From contig JAKCWW010001973.1 in assembly GCA_026260175.1 (NCBI GenBank), positions 5,667 to 44,341 on the forward strand: 38,675 nt of DNA. Direction: 5' to 3'. Both the position numbers and the translations under genes were made by a program. The notes below the pieces were generated by a model. It saw only the letters and a program-made list of their open reading frames with translations, did not search any database and had not been told where the DNA came from. This DNA comes from Reticulitermes lucifugus (taxonomy: Eukaryota > Arthropoda > Insecta > Blattodea > Rhinotermitidae). Below are positions 13,006 through 25,145 of the stretch, piece after piece (the stretch's first letter is position 1; every line of letters begins with the position of its first letter).

Positions 13006-13784
13006 GAAATTACAGCTAAAGGATTGTGATGACTTGAAAAGCAGTTCTGCAAACTTGCATATAATGCAAACTGATCCATTTATTATGAGACAGTTATCTT
13101 GTTCTAAGTTCCTTTGGTTATATATTCCTGAATATTTTAAAATCCTCTGATATCAAGTAAAAATTTTAATACATATCTTAGACACAATTTTGATTTTCAA
13201 GTCAGATACCATTCAAAAACATCTTAACTTTAAGCACATACCTATACTTCTAGTTGCCAGGCTCCATTTCCTTTCTGTGCTATTCAGTTTCCAGTTTTGA
13301 GACCAATGTAACATAGTAAGAAGGATTGTGCAGTGAAGGGAGTATTGCTATGCATCTTCGATATAATTTTAATGGAAAATAAGATGGTGTTCTACTCATT
13401 ATTCATTCGCCTTCACTGAAGTAAAATGAATTTGAAAGGGGCAGATAATGATCATCCCTCTGATATTCATTCACTGTGAAATTCAAGACTGAGCCAATCA
13501 CTTGTTGCACAAGTGGCTATAAAACTGTAGGTAGATTTAAATATACTGAACAGAAGTAACTTATTAATGAATATATCAATAAATTGAGTAAATGTGTAGA
13601 CAGTATTTTCTTCACTGAAATTAATTTTAATTTCAAATAAATTACCAAAATATCCAACTAATGATAATACTAAAAATTGCTTTTACAGGTTTATCAGTTT
13701 TCAGGGAATATATTTCCCAAGGAGGAAATAAAACTTTATACCTTATAAGCATACTTGTACTTGTTTACAGCAAAGTGATTTGCC

Positions 13785-13960
13785 ATGTATAACTGAAGTC
13801 TGTACGGTGACTGGCTGTGTGCTTGGACAACTGCAATTAAATTCTAGGCAGGAAGAGAGATTGTTTTCTTTCTCACGATGTCCAGACCAGCTACAGGGGC
13901 CATCTCACCTTCTAATCAATGGCAGAGGCACTGTTTATCAGGTCTTGGCTGTTAGAGCTT
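13785..13960 (+). mobile_element. tRNA-derived SINE fragment, family B
   Basis: A GACTGGCTG.GTGCTTGG head, CAACTGCAATTAAATTCTAGGCAGG (box-B-like, decayed) and GATGTCCAGACCAGCT match the order of elements in the copies at 20655 and 32330; GTCCAGACCAGCT is exact in the latter. The copy is old and its 3' end is unclear. Confidence 0.5.
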
Positions 13961-14663
13961 TAAGCTGACTGCTGGTCTCTGTCTCATGCATTTTAATTCT
14001 AACCTTGTTCAGGCACAAATGCCCTTCATGCACTTTAAATCCCTTATTTGCTTGATCTGTCTAATGTCACAGGTAGGAATGACTGGACCTTTACCTCCAG
14101 TCTTCCATTTGTGTGCTTAAATGCAAAAGCAACTCCTCCTTTTATTCATATACTCTACCAGCCACTTTTTTGCCAACTTTCCTTCCTTACAAGGAAAAAC
14201 GTAGGCTTATGAGATCATTATGGTGTGTGTGTCCCCTAATTTCAACTTTTGAATGAAAAAACATATTTTCGTAATACTGCAAGTGCACTCTTGAAGGCCA
14301 AATACAAAGTTAGCCTTCTAAATATTTATATGTTGAGAAATTAAATCCAGTTTATTAAACATATCATACTACATTGTATTAGCTTTTGTTGTTTAATTTT
14401 TCTTCTTTAAGACACTTTGTCTGTGCTCAAATAAATTATTAAAATTAGTTCAGTATTAAGTACAAAAATTATTATTTCTCTAGCACTGACATATAGGAAC
14501 CATATGTATTATGTCTTCATAGGTGTGTGGTCTGGTAATACTTATTCAAAACAATCATTCCCAATATTGACTATCTTGAGTGATAATTTGGAGGAAAAGG
14601 CAAGGAAAAATTTACATACAAACTGAACTTGAGGAACAACTATGTAACAAAGTTTCATGGTAG

Positions 14664-14669
14664 TTTATT
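14664..14669 (-). terminator. Candidate poly(A) signal of THOC6
   Basis: AATAAA on the minus strand (TTTATT on plus) about 75 bp downstream of the THOC6 stop. Its position suggests a short 3' UTR. Confidence 0.5.
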
Positions 14670-14743
14670 TCAAGTAGGAAAATAATATATTATATTAAGA
14701 AAATTATATAAAAAGGCATAGCTCATCTTCCAGTAGAGTTATG

Positions 14744-17700
14744 TCATGGAGCAAATGTAAGAATCTGATCACGATAGCTGAAGTTTGTACAAAGATCTAT
14801 CTTACAGCTGGAACCAGCTATACACATCACCTGAAAATACAAGAAGTAAAAACATGATTGTTGATTATTATGTCTAACAATCCAACTTGCACTGTTCCAA
14901 AGTCTTGAGCTGACTAGGCAATAAGTTCTGCACCACTTTTAAAGTTTCAGTGGGATACAGACTGGCCACATTGCAGAGTGGATTATAAGATAACACGTAG
15001 GGAGAAAACAGCTTTCTGTGGATGTGCTCACACATCTTGTATGAAAGAATTGCTGAGGATTTTGAGAAATTACTCCAAAGATGTGATACTTGTAATGTAG
15101 AAGAGATATGAATGTAATTTTGTGCTGACAGTGAAGTCTGATTGGTATAAGGATGGTAAATGATCAAATGATGGTTAATAATGAGAATTCCATCCTTCTG
15201 GAATATGATGCTGCATGAACTGGTAACCAGATCCCTCCTTGGACATTTTGAGCATTGAAGATGAGGTCAATGTGTTGCCTTGGAATGTCAGGATCCGATT
15301 ACCCACTGATGCATCATCATATCCTCAGCAACACCACTGTGAAAAACTCGAAACTCATGGTTAATGATGTTTATATATCCGTGTGTCAGAGAATTTAAAG
15401 TCAGTCTTAGAGTATAGTATACAAAGCCTAGGGTGCCTGAATGAAAGCAGAAGCATTTCATGTGATTAGAATTTCAGAATCTTTCAAAGGATGGATCTTC
15501 TATACCAACAGTATAAGAAAGGCAATGATTGTCACCTTGACTGCAAATGCCTGCTTTGTCCAGTCAAAATAAGGGTAGCATTCTGCCATCACAGTCTGAA
15601 GTAGGAGATGGGAAACATACTTCTGAATTCCCTGAAGTGAATGGACTGATGTGTGTTCAGTACTTTGACATCATTATATACAATGGTGCTACAAGAGCTC
15701 CCAGATTGAACAGCAGTCATATTTTGTTGCCAGTACAGAAATTGCAGAAGTGGATACTGCACAGACAAGGTATGATCTTGGTGACAAATAATTAAAGGTT
15801 GAGGATGCATGCATGCATGCACATGCACATACACACACACACACACACACAGGTACATGCTTCATGTCTCACACATCTTTACCTACGTTACAGGCAACAA
15901 ATGTAATGACTAAGAAATCCGTAGGATACCTTATTCCACACTTCTTTTTAAACAGATTTTACACTGAAAAAGATTTACATTCAAAGGCTGGAATATGAAT
16001 GGTCTAATATCTTGTGTTCAACATAAGACAGAACTGATAATTAAAGAATTGGACCTAAAATTACAGATAGGTTTTATCATAGGTCCACCATACCAAGTCT
16101 AATGGAAGTTGATGGGTTACTTTGGATATTACTGACTTATGGATGGACGGACAGACATAACATCACAGGTTACTTCCAAATTATTCATTAATTTATCAGA
16201 TAAGATTATTCTTCTGGTATGTGATGCTGTGTATTCTGGTTCCTAGATACCAATGTTTAGAGAACCTGGTACCTCTATCTTCAAAGGAGAAGAAACTTCT
16301 CTACCCTGAAGGTAGAAGGTCAGTCCAACACTTCAAACAAACAAGGTCAATAAACAATTATAACTGGGTAGGATTAACTGGTATGTGTTGCAAATAGTTC
16401 CATAGTTGATGTTTACTGAACAGAATTTACCTTAATTGGGGTTTCTTGGTAAACTGCAGAATAAATGGATGTAGAAGAAGATGGAATTTGTGCATAAGTA
16501 TCTCCTGTATAATTCAGACTGTAGAAATATGGACTGGCTCCACCAGCCATTATACGATCATCATGGAACATGGCCACATGAATGCCATAATCATCCAAAT
16601 GGAAAGCTGTTGTAACATCTAGTGAACGAAGATGCCACAGTGACAGTCTTGGTCCTCCACCACACACCTGAAATTGAAGCATGATGAAATTTCTCAACTA
16701 TCATGAGCCACATGTCATCTAATGACCTGGGACAGAAGAAATATTTGTTTTGGTTATCAAGAAAATACATACACAGAAAGGCCAAACAGCTACTCCAAAC
16801 TCTGATTTACTGGATTTTTGAAGCATAGTTTTAGTTCTGGGTTCATTTAGATTTTTCATGATATATTTACAGCCTTTGATGGAATGTAATAATCAGATTA
16901 ATGAATCTATGCACAAAATTGTAATTTTAAAAAACAACAATAAATCACATCAGCCACTTTATCTAAGGGCTAAAATTAATTTTATAATCATCTCATTTAA
17001 TAGTGGATCAAAATGTATTTCAGACAAAAGTTGTAGAATTATATGATGCAATCACTTTCTTTACCAACATGTAAAATGGACTTAAGTGTAAGCCTACACA
17101 ACTACACTTTAATATTTCATTCAGTTTACACCAATGACACTTCTTATTCTTATCATCAGTTTATGCAGATGATGCAAGGTCAGAAATATCTCATTTTGTT
17201 CCATGTCTTTCACATAATGTACAGTTACTTATCAATCATATGAGACTGCATATGCTACCATTATTGCTCCTGTGTCAGTAACTGATTATCCTTACCAGCC
17301 AGTCTTCACTTATGGCAGCAGCACCAATCCATTTTCCCAGTTCTGGCCGCACCAGCTTGTCATTCAAGTATGGTTGTACAGTGTTTGTATGTGACTGCTG
17401 CCTCATGTCCCACAATCTTACAGAACCATCCTCACTTGCAGACACAAGCTGCGAACCCCTGCATGTGTGGACAAAAGATGTAAAGAATTTGGTTTTTTAG
17501 ATCACAAAATCTACTTCCACTATTTATTCTTGCTGACACAAAAACAAGTGTAATGGTCACAAGGAAGGAGAAAGATGCATGAAGACTGCCATTTTAAGGG
17601 TTTATTCAGTACTCACATATTATGTATACTGTGGATATAGTCATCATGACCGTCCATAGTTCTAATCAACTTTCCATCCTCCAGACTAAAAATGTAGATC

Positions 17701-20700
17701 TTGTTGTCCCCACAACCTGCATATGCGTAACCACCCATCTTACTGAACAACATGGAATTGACATCAGGTTTCTCTAAAGCATCCCTGCAATAAGTAAAAC
17801 AAAGAATAACACTCTATCACAAAATCACTCGTGTAATATGTATGAAAGTGTAACTTCCCTGCCTGTTTTCCACCAGTTTCCTCTTTCCTACATGAGATGT
17901 AATGAAGGACATACACAGATGTTACTGACATTTACTACATACTCTTGCCAGTAGACATGATGGCCTTGGCTGTTAAAGCAATGTGCTCAATATATTTCAT
18001 ATTAAAACTCCATATATCTTACAGACTTTCACTGTATTTAACAACATTTTGCATCAGTGTTCTCCTTCTCATGTCTGTGAGCTAGTTCATTAAATGTAAC
18101 TTTGCAGTACCAGCGTCACCCCTTGTGCTTTAAGAAACAGTGATGCCTCTCACACATTAATAAATTTTCCCCTTTGCTACTGCACCCTATGTGGGCTCTG
18201 GTGTTTAAGACAAAATGGTGTATGAATTGCATCTTGTATGGACAAAATGCTGCAATGAACATGCAGCACAGATCACTTTTAATTTTAGTCCAATTAGTTT
18301 TGATGTTGATTCCCTGAAATGCTGACCGTGACAACCACCAATCCACTGATAAGGCTTAGTAAGTTTATTAAAAACATTTCTGTAATCCAAAATCAAAACT
18401 AAAAGCAGGAAAGGTAGAAAGAACTTTAAAAACGACAATTTTTGTATTGTATAGAAATGCGAAAGATTAAGAAATTCTAATATCAGATCTTTCATTTATC
18501 ACTCTTTTGTTAAGCATTTTGGTTCGAGAGAACTGATTTTGCTTCCTCAAATCTTCTTTAAAGATTACTTGTGGAGACGGACTCAGCCTTCAGATTTCCA
18601 ATTTGAAAAGAGAATTATTTACATTAACAGTGGCATAAATAAGGTCGTCACACATCCTGTGGTGCAGGGGCCCCTAAAATATACATACTAAAATCTGCTG
18701 TAGGTTCTTTTGGGCTGGATGCAGTTCTTCTGACAGAAGGCAGTATTCTGGATCCCTGTTATGGGATCTGGAAGTAACTTTGCTAATAACTATCAGAGTC
18801 CCCAGTGGGGACTCCCCACTTATTGTCTTGTGGGGCGAGGGGCAGTGATTTTCGTGTTAGGGTGGGGACCCTCTGACTGGTTATCTATGCCACTGCACAT
18901 TAACAATGAAATACATCACTACCAGAGAAACAAGTAAAACATATTTGTTGATCCTTCAGTTGTCACTAATCTACTCGAATTAATTAAAGTCGACATTTCC
19001 AGAACCTGTTTTCTGGATAGCTTTACTTACATACATGTGATCATCTTGGTTCAGTTACTTTGACATCATATTATTTTGGCATTTATGTCATAATGACTAT
19101 TAACCTCAAAACATACAAATGTACCTTGATCATAAATGTTAGTATACATTACTTTGCAGTTGGAATCTGTATGCTGAATGCCAGTTTTGGGTTCTTGCTG
19201 GTTGTTATGCTCTTCCAGTCCCAGCCTATAATTTCCCCAACCATTCCAATAAGAAGAAATTTGTCAGCTGTAACCATGCTGCAGATCTGAACATCTTTTT
19301 TCACAGTGAAATGATATTCAGCTTTCCTACAGGATGGGGTTAAACCATCTCCAGGACTTAATATTTTCTGTAGGCTGAAAATGTCAGTTTGAGAGCATGT
19401 AAACTGAAATTTTATAACATCAGAAGCTTTCATAATAACTCATAGCACCAAAATCCTCTCAGATGACCAGCCACATAAACTACATCAATTCTGAATTGAT
19501 GTGGCTGGTCATCCAAGCATATAAATTGAAATTATAAGCAAGACTTTTGTATGTTGAAATGATAATCAAAATGTTATGCAATTTGTAAAGAAAGTCACAC
19601 ATTTTTACAATGTGATAAAGGTTTAGCTTGCAAGATTTAGTATACTGTTTTGCAATATACGTCATTAAAATGCTATACTAAGGCCACTCTCATGGATGGT
19701 GGGAATAATAATGCTCATGGTTTTCCCTTCTCTGCCTACTTGTGTATTTCTCTTCAGTCCAGAAAGCCTCTCTCTGGTGTAGGTTATCACACAGTTATAC
19801 CTACCAAGATTGCTGTCAAAAAAGTGGCTAGATTGGAATATAATGCAGGGAAGGGAACTGGAGAGGGAAGTGTAACAGTTTAAGGCACTTATGGACAGGG
19901 TTGATCCAAAGGACTTCTTTTTTTGGCCTCAGTATGGCAGAACCTAATCAAACATTTCTTCACCTTTTTACCTCATAACAAAATCTGGTACATATTAGGC
20001 TGGTTCAGTTTAGTTAAATTTGAGGTGAAGGTAAAGGTAAATATGTTCCTGTACTTAATTAAGCACCATGCCACATTAATGTTATGTGTGATAAGTATGT
20101 AGTAGTAATAAGTTTTGCAGTAGATTACATGAAGGGGGTATACAATAAAGACAGTAAAGTATATTGTCACCATTTTGTGAAGATTTTCCACAGCAAGAAT
20201 TGTGTCACTTATTAAAGTGTATGAATAAACGAATGCATCAGCAGCAAAGGTTAATATCGAATCAAATGTGATTGTGCTCATGAATCTTTAACTCAAAAGT
20301 CTGACACAAACTCACAGGCTTATTTCAAGCAACTGGCCTGCAATAACTGAGCAAACCCATTAATACTAAACATAACCAGTTATCAGGCTGAGATTTGAAC
20401 TGACCATCACCTGAATATATGCCAAGCAAATTACTGGTAAACTACCCTAAGTGCATCAGCCTTCACTGCCAAATTAAGACTACAACACCTGTCACCAATG
20501 TCGATTCTACATTTGTAATTTAACTACAATTAATTTTGTGCAGTAGGTGTGTTTGCAATATATAATTTATCGGGCATTGACAATGCTGATATGAATTTAA
20601 AAGAACCAGTAAGAAAACTGAAGGAATAAGCTACCACCAAATATTTGGTATAGAGAATGGGCTGGATGACTGTGCAATTGCAATTTGATTCTCAGCAGGG

Positions 20701-21299
20701 AAAAGAGAGTTTTTTCTCCTCCAAAACCCAGGCTGGCTCCAGAGCCCAACTACCCTCCTGTTCAATGTGAAACAAGATCTTAAGCAGCCATGGCATGAAG
20801 CTGATCACTCACATCCACCCCGTTCAGAGGTTAAGGATGCATGGAACTAAACCTCCACTTCAATATATGCGTTCATGGCGCGCACAGGGACAATTTTACC
20901 TTTACTTTTCCCGAGACAACAGTATATAGCTAGCAATACTTCGAAAGTAATAACACCCATGCGATATTTGAGGTTCTCACAGTGGTGTTGATGAAGACTC
21001 ATGACTTCTGGGATGTTACGCCGGGTCGACTGGTAAATAGGTACAGACGTTTCGGAGGTTCTTGTTGCCTCAATCTTTGGTGTCTAACAGTCCAATAAAG
21101 GTTCAGAGACAATACGAACCTCCAACACATCGAAAACTACTTACAAATCGACACGTATCCCAGAAGATTTAATCGTCAATTGCCCACATATTTACTCATA
21201 AACAGCGACATCTCCGTATGTATTCCCAGCTAGAAGATAATTGCCACATGGTGAAAATGTTTGTGACAAAATCGTATTATACAACAACCTGTCCACCAT
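14744..21299 (-). CDS. THOC6: THO complex subunit 6, complete six-exon gene
   Basis: THOC6 is a WD-repeat beta-propeller subunit of the THO/TREX complex, which acts in the nucleus to couple transcription and splicing to mRNA export. Coding exons on the minus strand are 21299-21196, 19374-19153, 17784-17617, 17458-17296, 16667-16431 and 14830-14744. All introns are GT-AG and all junction phases agree, giving 981 nt and 326 residues; the human protein is 341. Diagnostic matches to remembered human THOC6: LSQTFSPCGNYLLAGNTYGD (exon 1, versus [20 protein letters not shown]), SEDGSVRLWD (exon 4, versus GEDGAVRLWD), VCGGGPRLSLWHLRS (exon 5, versus VCGGGPALTLWHLRS), and the C-terminal AGSSCK-D-CTN-YR pattern (exon 6). 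GHDDYIHSI in exon 3 is a WD-repeat GH dipeptide region. The chosen ATG at 21299 sits shortly before the first conserved strand; no in-frame stop is seen just upstream, so a slightly longer N-terminus is possible. It is divergent from SRRM2 and convergent with the SH3 gene. No defect is seen. Confidence 0.95.
15809..15851. repeat. (GCAT)n and (AC)n microsatellite in THOC6 intron 5
   Basis: About four GCAT units run into ACATGCACAT and then roughly ten AC dinucleotides. Confidence 0.85.
18628..18895. mobile_element. Short non-autonomous hAT-like element (MITE) in the intron between THOC6 exons 2 and 3
   Basis: The left end CAGTGGCATAAATAA and the inverse of the right end, CAGTGGCATAGATAA, match at 14 of 15 positions. 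The flanks are TACATTAA on the left and CACATTAA on the right, an 8-bp target duplication with one mismatch. An 8-bp duplication and CAGTGGC-type termini are typical of the hAT superfamily. The element is 268 bp and carries no transposase. Confidence 0.75.
19462..19513. repeat. Strong hairpin in THOC6 intron 1
   Basis: GATGACCAGCCACAT pairs perfectly with ATGTGGCTGGTCATC, and inside it CAATTC pairs with GAATTG. The left arm has nine extra bases (AAACTACAT), part of which repeats the ACAT next to it. It lies about 90 bp upstream of the exon 2 acceptor in the transcribed direction. It may be a small foldback or decayed element end; no named RNA family was recognised. Confidence 0.6.
20655..20910 (+). 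mobile_element. tRNA-derived SINE, family B (most complete copy)
   Basis: A tRNA-like head (GGGCTGGATGACTG as box A region, TTTGATTCTCAGCAGGG as decayed box B) is followed by a body and by the 3' block GAGGTTAAGGATGCATGGA...GTTCATGGCGCGCAC and a TTTACCTTTACTTTT tail. Related copies lie at 6830, 13785 and 32330. It sits in THOC6 intron 1, antisense to the gene. Confidence 0.6.
21025..21071 (-). repeat. Hairpin-CGAAACGT repeat, copy d (partner at 28790)
   Basis: On the minus strand GAGG, a nine-base loop, CCTCCGAAACGT is followed by a block ending ACCAGTCGAC. The copy at 28790-28819 has CGAAACGT and ACCAGTCGAC at exactly the same 30-bp span, so the two are copies of one dispersed element. Flanking CTTCTGGGATGTTACGC also recurs in the palindrome at 33975-34077. 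It lies in THOC6 intron 1, same strand. Confidence 0.55.
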
Positions 21300-21860
21300 G
21301 TTTAACTTTAAACTGAATATAGCGCCACACGTGAGAATACTATGTACTAATAGAATTCTCAAGATGGAAGGTTGTTGTTTTCAGTGCTTATCGTTCGACT
21401 TTAATTATAGTGAATTGTAGTTACGTTGAAGTAAAAATAAGAAAGAGGTAAATATATGTTAGAACTTTGTGTTTGTGTGCTCTGGAAAATGATGTACAGT
21501 TGGTATAGTAAAAGTCACTAGACCTAGACAGACAGTCATTTTCGGTCGATAAGAGTGTTCGTGTGTTGGATGAAAATACTTTTTCCCAACCAGCGTTTAA
21601 GTAACGCCCATGCCTGCAGGAGCAACATACAGCATTTTATGCGTGTTACTAGGAATCCGTGACTTGGAATGTTTAGGTGGTTTTAGGAACGTAGGTTATG
21701 GCAAAAGCGATGACATTTGTAATTCACTTCCACTTTTAAATGCACGCATGTATGTCAAGTGAACCCATAAGTGTGTTTGATTGTACTGTAAATCGTATAG
21801 TTTGGTTGATTTTGTTTTAGGTGCTAACGTTGTGTGGGAATATACGAAGTATTAGCTATC
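21300..21860. promoter_or_regulatory. Putative bidirectional promoter between THOC6 and SRRM2
   Basis: The start codons of THOC6 (minus) and SRRM2 (plus) are 561 bp apart, and both 5' UTRs must lie in between. No clear TATA box was identified. A possible SRRM2 5'-UTR intron could run from GAAAGAG|GTAAAT (about 21448) to TTGTTTTAG (21820), which would bring the start sites even closer; this is inference. Confidence 0.65.
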
Positions 21861-22099
21861 ATGTACAACGGAATTGGTTTGCCCACTGCAAGAGGTTCAG
21901 GAACAAATGGTTATGTTCAGCGTAACTGGGCTTTTGTGCGAAAGAGTAAAGATAAAGTAAATTACAAGACAGAAGAGGAATTGGAAAAGTTAGAAGCTAC
22001 TAGTAACAGACAACCAAACAGAGAAATTTTAGACCATGAAAGGAAGAGGAAGGTGGAGGTGAAATGCATTGAACTAGAAGATATCCTAGAAGACCAAGG
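21861..22099 (+). CDS. SRRM2: SRRM2/CWC21 family spliceosome protein, first coding exon
   Basis: The exon encodes MYNGIGLPTARGSGTNGYV at the N-terminus, almost identical to the invariant start of animal SRRM2 and related to yeast Cwc21. It continues with PNREILDHERKRKVEVKCIE, the beginning of the cwf21 domain (about residues 55-100). The family sits in the active spliceosome near the Prp8 and exon-junction surface; the long SR-rich tail of animal SRRM2 is linked to nuclear speckles. The ATG at 21861 is chosen because homologues begin MYNGIGL; an upstream in-frame ATG at 21834 would add nine unconserved residues. The exon ends CAAGG|GTGAGT after 79 codons plus two bases and continues at 35300. 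It is divergent from THOC6. Confidence 0.95.
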
Positions 22100-22912
22100 G
22101 TGAGTATATATATATGTGTGTATGTATGTATGTATAGTGAGTATGTGTCACTTTATAAGAAACAGTGTTTTATGAAATAATTATGGATGTAAATATTTTC
22201 GAAATGATAAAAAGCTATAGCTCCAATTTATTATTGCCAGCCACCGCTTTTGCCAAGCAAAAGAGGATGCCATGCTCATTATATAGGTTACAACCTGACA
22301 ACTCACGTCACTTTTCACTTAGACAATTTTTTGTGATGGAAAGAGGCACAGCGATTTCTGCTGTTCCAGTTTGCTTTTGATTCGCACACTTTTAGTTCAG
22401 TTGACAGCAGTTAATATTATGTTTTTACCTGTTATAGTTAAAGAGGATGCAAGAAATAGTTTCCTTCAGTTTGTAGACACACATTGCACATAAGAGTGGC
22501 ATTAATCATTTTACATTGAGTTTCTGCTGGTGAAATTTATAACACTATTCTGGATGCTTTCTGATACATTGTTATCAGTGCAATGATTATTACTCTACTG
22601 TTTATCCTTTAACATCCTGTGTAAGTAAAAATTGCACATGTCATATCTGGTGAATGAGGAGGCAACAATCCTCTGCTTATTATTAATCTGTCATCAAAAA
22701 CACTCTGTAAACAACACATAGACTTTAATATTAAGTAATACTATTATAGCACATATGGCATCATTGTGTGCAGCATACTGTGTAAATTTATGGTCTCAGA
22801 GAGAAAATGGTCCCAGTAATTCTTGCGCTGTTTTTTTTCGGAGGGGCATGTTAAGGGATAACATGTATGGTAATAATTCTGGCATAGAAGGTGATCTGAA
22901 GTGAAGCATTCA

Positions 22913-22987
22913 GAATGATATGCTGTGCTACAGTGGTATGTTTTTAATTGAATGATATGTTGTGCTATGTTGATATGACTTTTAATT
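22913..22987. repeat. Diverged tandem duplication of about 38 bp
   Basis: Two adjacent units start GAATGATATG and end TTTTAATT (22913-22949 and 22950-22987), with several substitutions and an indel. Confidence 0.65.
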
Positions 22988-23699
22988 ACATTAAAAATGT
23001 TGCTTGAGGTGAATAATCAATACACATTAAAATGCATAGAATTGTTAGCTGTGTTAGCTGTTGCAGTGTCTTGCTGGTGGGGGGAGGAGAGGGAGAGAGA
23101 AGGGGGGGCAAAGGGTTTCTCATAATAAAACAAATGTGTTCAGCAAATTGTGTCAGAATGTGTGCAACATGTTGGTGTAAATTCATGGCTGCAGAAGGAA
23201 ATGGACTTGCTAATCTTAGTTGCACTCATAGCATACCACTCACCATCGTCAACAACATACACTAGCACTTTGTGAATTAACACAGGAAACTTGTTATTCT
23301 GAGAATTCATATATGCGCTGAGTTGAAATGAAGTTTCACCACTAAACATTGTGAGTGTGGGGTTATTCCCTCATTTCACAAAATTCAGTCTTGCTTCACA
23401 GTCTCTGTTGTGGAGCTTGTGAACTATACTTTTCTTATGTGGATGCAGTACACATGTGTCTTATTTGTGTCGTTCTTACCCTGCGGAATAGAACCTGTTT
23501 CTTGAAAACTTTTCATGTACACTGAAATCGTCTAAACACATTTTTGGAAAAGTTCAAGAAACCAGGCTTATTAAGTGGGAAAATTTCTTAAAAGGGTAAG
23601 CATGAAACATTTTTGTTGCTGTAGTGATATTAACGTTCACTTCACTAGATTATTTTTTCATGTCAATTCTGCATTAATTGTTCCATTTTCACCATCAAA

Positions 23700-23726
23700 C
23701 ATTATTATTATTATTATTATTATTTA
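23700..23726. repeat. (ATT)n microsatellite
   Basis: About eight ATT units, in the SRRM2 intron. Confidence 0.9.
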
Positions 23727-24917
23727 AAAGGAATATTTTAAGTAGCAACCATCTTTTCTTGAATTGACAGCAGCTTACATTTTATGGTGTTTTTTTGTAT
23801 ACTGGACATGCTTACATGTGTTCAGTAATTAATGTGTCTACAGGATGAAAACACATATATGTTGTCTGAAATGAACACAAAAGACATATAAATTTTGTAT
23901 GCAGGATACTTCAGATTATTGAAATTAAAGTAAAATGGTTACATCTGCAGCACACTTTGTTAATCACACGTTTCTTTGTGTTGTTCATTATGCATGCATT
24001 ATGAAATACGTGTGTAGAAACAGACGGCACTATGTTTGGAATGAATGTGATTTCCGAACAGGATTCCACAGATTAAGGTTGAGTTATTTGTATTGCTGAT
24101 CCATGGTGGAAACAGACTGGAGATTAACCTTTACAAACTCAGGGCATATTTTCATCACTGTATGTTGGGAACAAATTGAACAAATGGGAACTTGGGGAAA
24201 ATGTTTAAAATTTTCATTGGAAAACCCTATTAAAAGCATAAAATTCATTGCATTATGAACTTTTCATGCTTTTTTAGGCAGGAAATCCTTTTAAGGGGGT
24301 ATGTATTAAAAGGGCAGCCCATATGGTAATCTTGAGTTAATTTGATTGTGGTAGCAGTAGTACAGTTTAATGTTGAAGCAGCTTATCAGTATATTCACCA
24401 TATCAGTTGTGTGTGTGGATGGCTGGTAGGGTAGTAGAACATTAGTTACATTTTTTGTGTGGTGTTGTAACTTGCGTGGTGGAAAAATAAGATTCAGTTT
24501 ACAAACCTCAGCAACTGAATTTGCAGATTTAGGTGTCAGAAAATCCAGCAGTTCCACATGGTTGAAGCAGGCAGCTATGTGGAATGAGAATGCTGTTCTG
24601 AAAGCATTTTTGCACCAAAGATGGGTTTGTTGTTAGAGTACAGACACACGTGAGCAAAATCTGCAGTAATTCCACACCAGTGTGTGCAAAGAGAATCTTC
24701 TTATTTTAGATTATGATATGTGCTTGTCATAGTACTTTGTACAGTTGACCGTACTTCCCTAAGTTGTGCATGGCAATATCCATTGTAGAGTTTGGTAATA
24801 AGTTTTGTCTGTAGTGTATGAATATAGCATTCATTTTCACTGATTTGTTGTTTATAGAGCATAACACATATTTGGATCTAAAACTTTTCTGTTGTGTTAT
24901 TTGGATTATGCTGTGAC

Positions 24918-25145
24918 CAGGGGCCTCTCCATGTAGGCAAACCAGGTAGCTGGCAGGGTGCCAAGATTCTAGGGGCACCAAATAATTGTGCTTCAGTTAA
25001 AAAAATACCTGTTTAAAAAGACGTACGTGTAAAATATTTCCTTGTTCACCAAAAACCTCAGCTAAGATCTGCCTGTGTTGGGTGGGGGGTTTGTATGGTT
25101 CACCTATGCTGCCAATTTCTGGCGCCCAGTCTTGTGCCGTCCATG
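24918..25145. mobile_element. Short non-autonomous hAT-like element with exact 8-bp target duplication
   Basis: The 8-mer GCTGTGAC lies immediately outside both ends (24910-24917 and 25146-25153). The left terminus is CAGGGGCCTCTCC; the inverse of the right terminus, CATGGACGGC, is a decayed version. The interior carries GGCAGGGTGCCAAGATTCTAG and GGCGCCCAGTCTTG, GC-rich blocks typical of these short elements. The element is 228 bp with no transposase. Confidence 0.75.

Larger units (their letters stand above)
12758..14743. other. 3' UTR and convergent intergenic region
   Basis: The SH3-gene 3' UTR should start here. A candidate poly(A) signal AATAAA is at 13000-13005, 243 bp past the stop, next to an AAAG-rich tract. 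The THOC6 3' UTR enters from the other side, with a signal near 14664. A SINE fragment lies at 13785-13960. Nothing else was recognised. Confidence 0.6.

Noticed and set aside
14874-15860. Several open stretches on the minus strand within THOC6 intron 5 that look partly protein-like (for example ILTFQGNTLTSSSMLKMS)
   Set aside because: Frames are interrupted repeatedly and I could not match any family. It may be an old decayed gene or repeat, but I cannot support a call.
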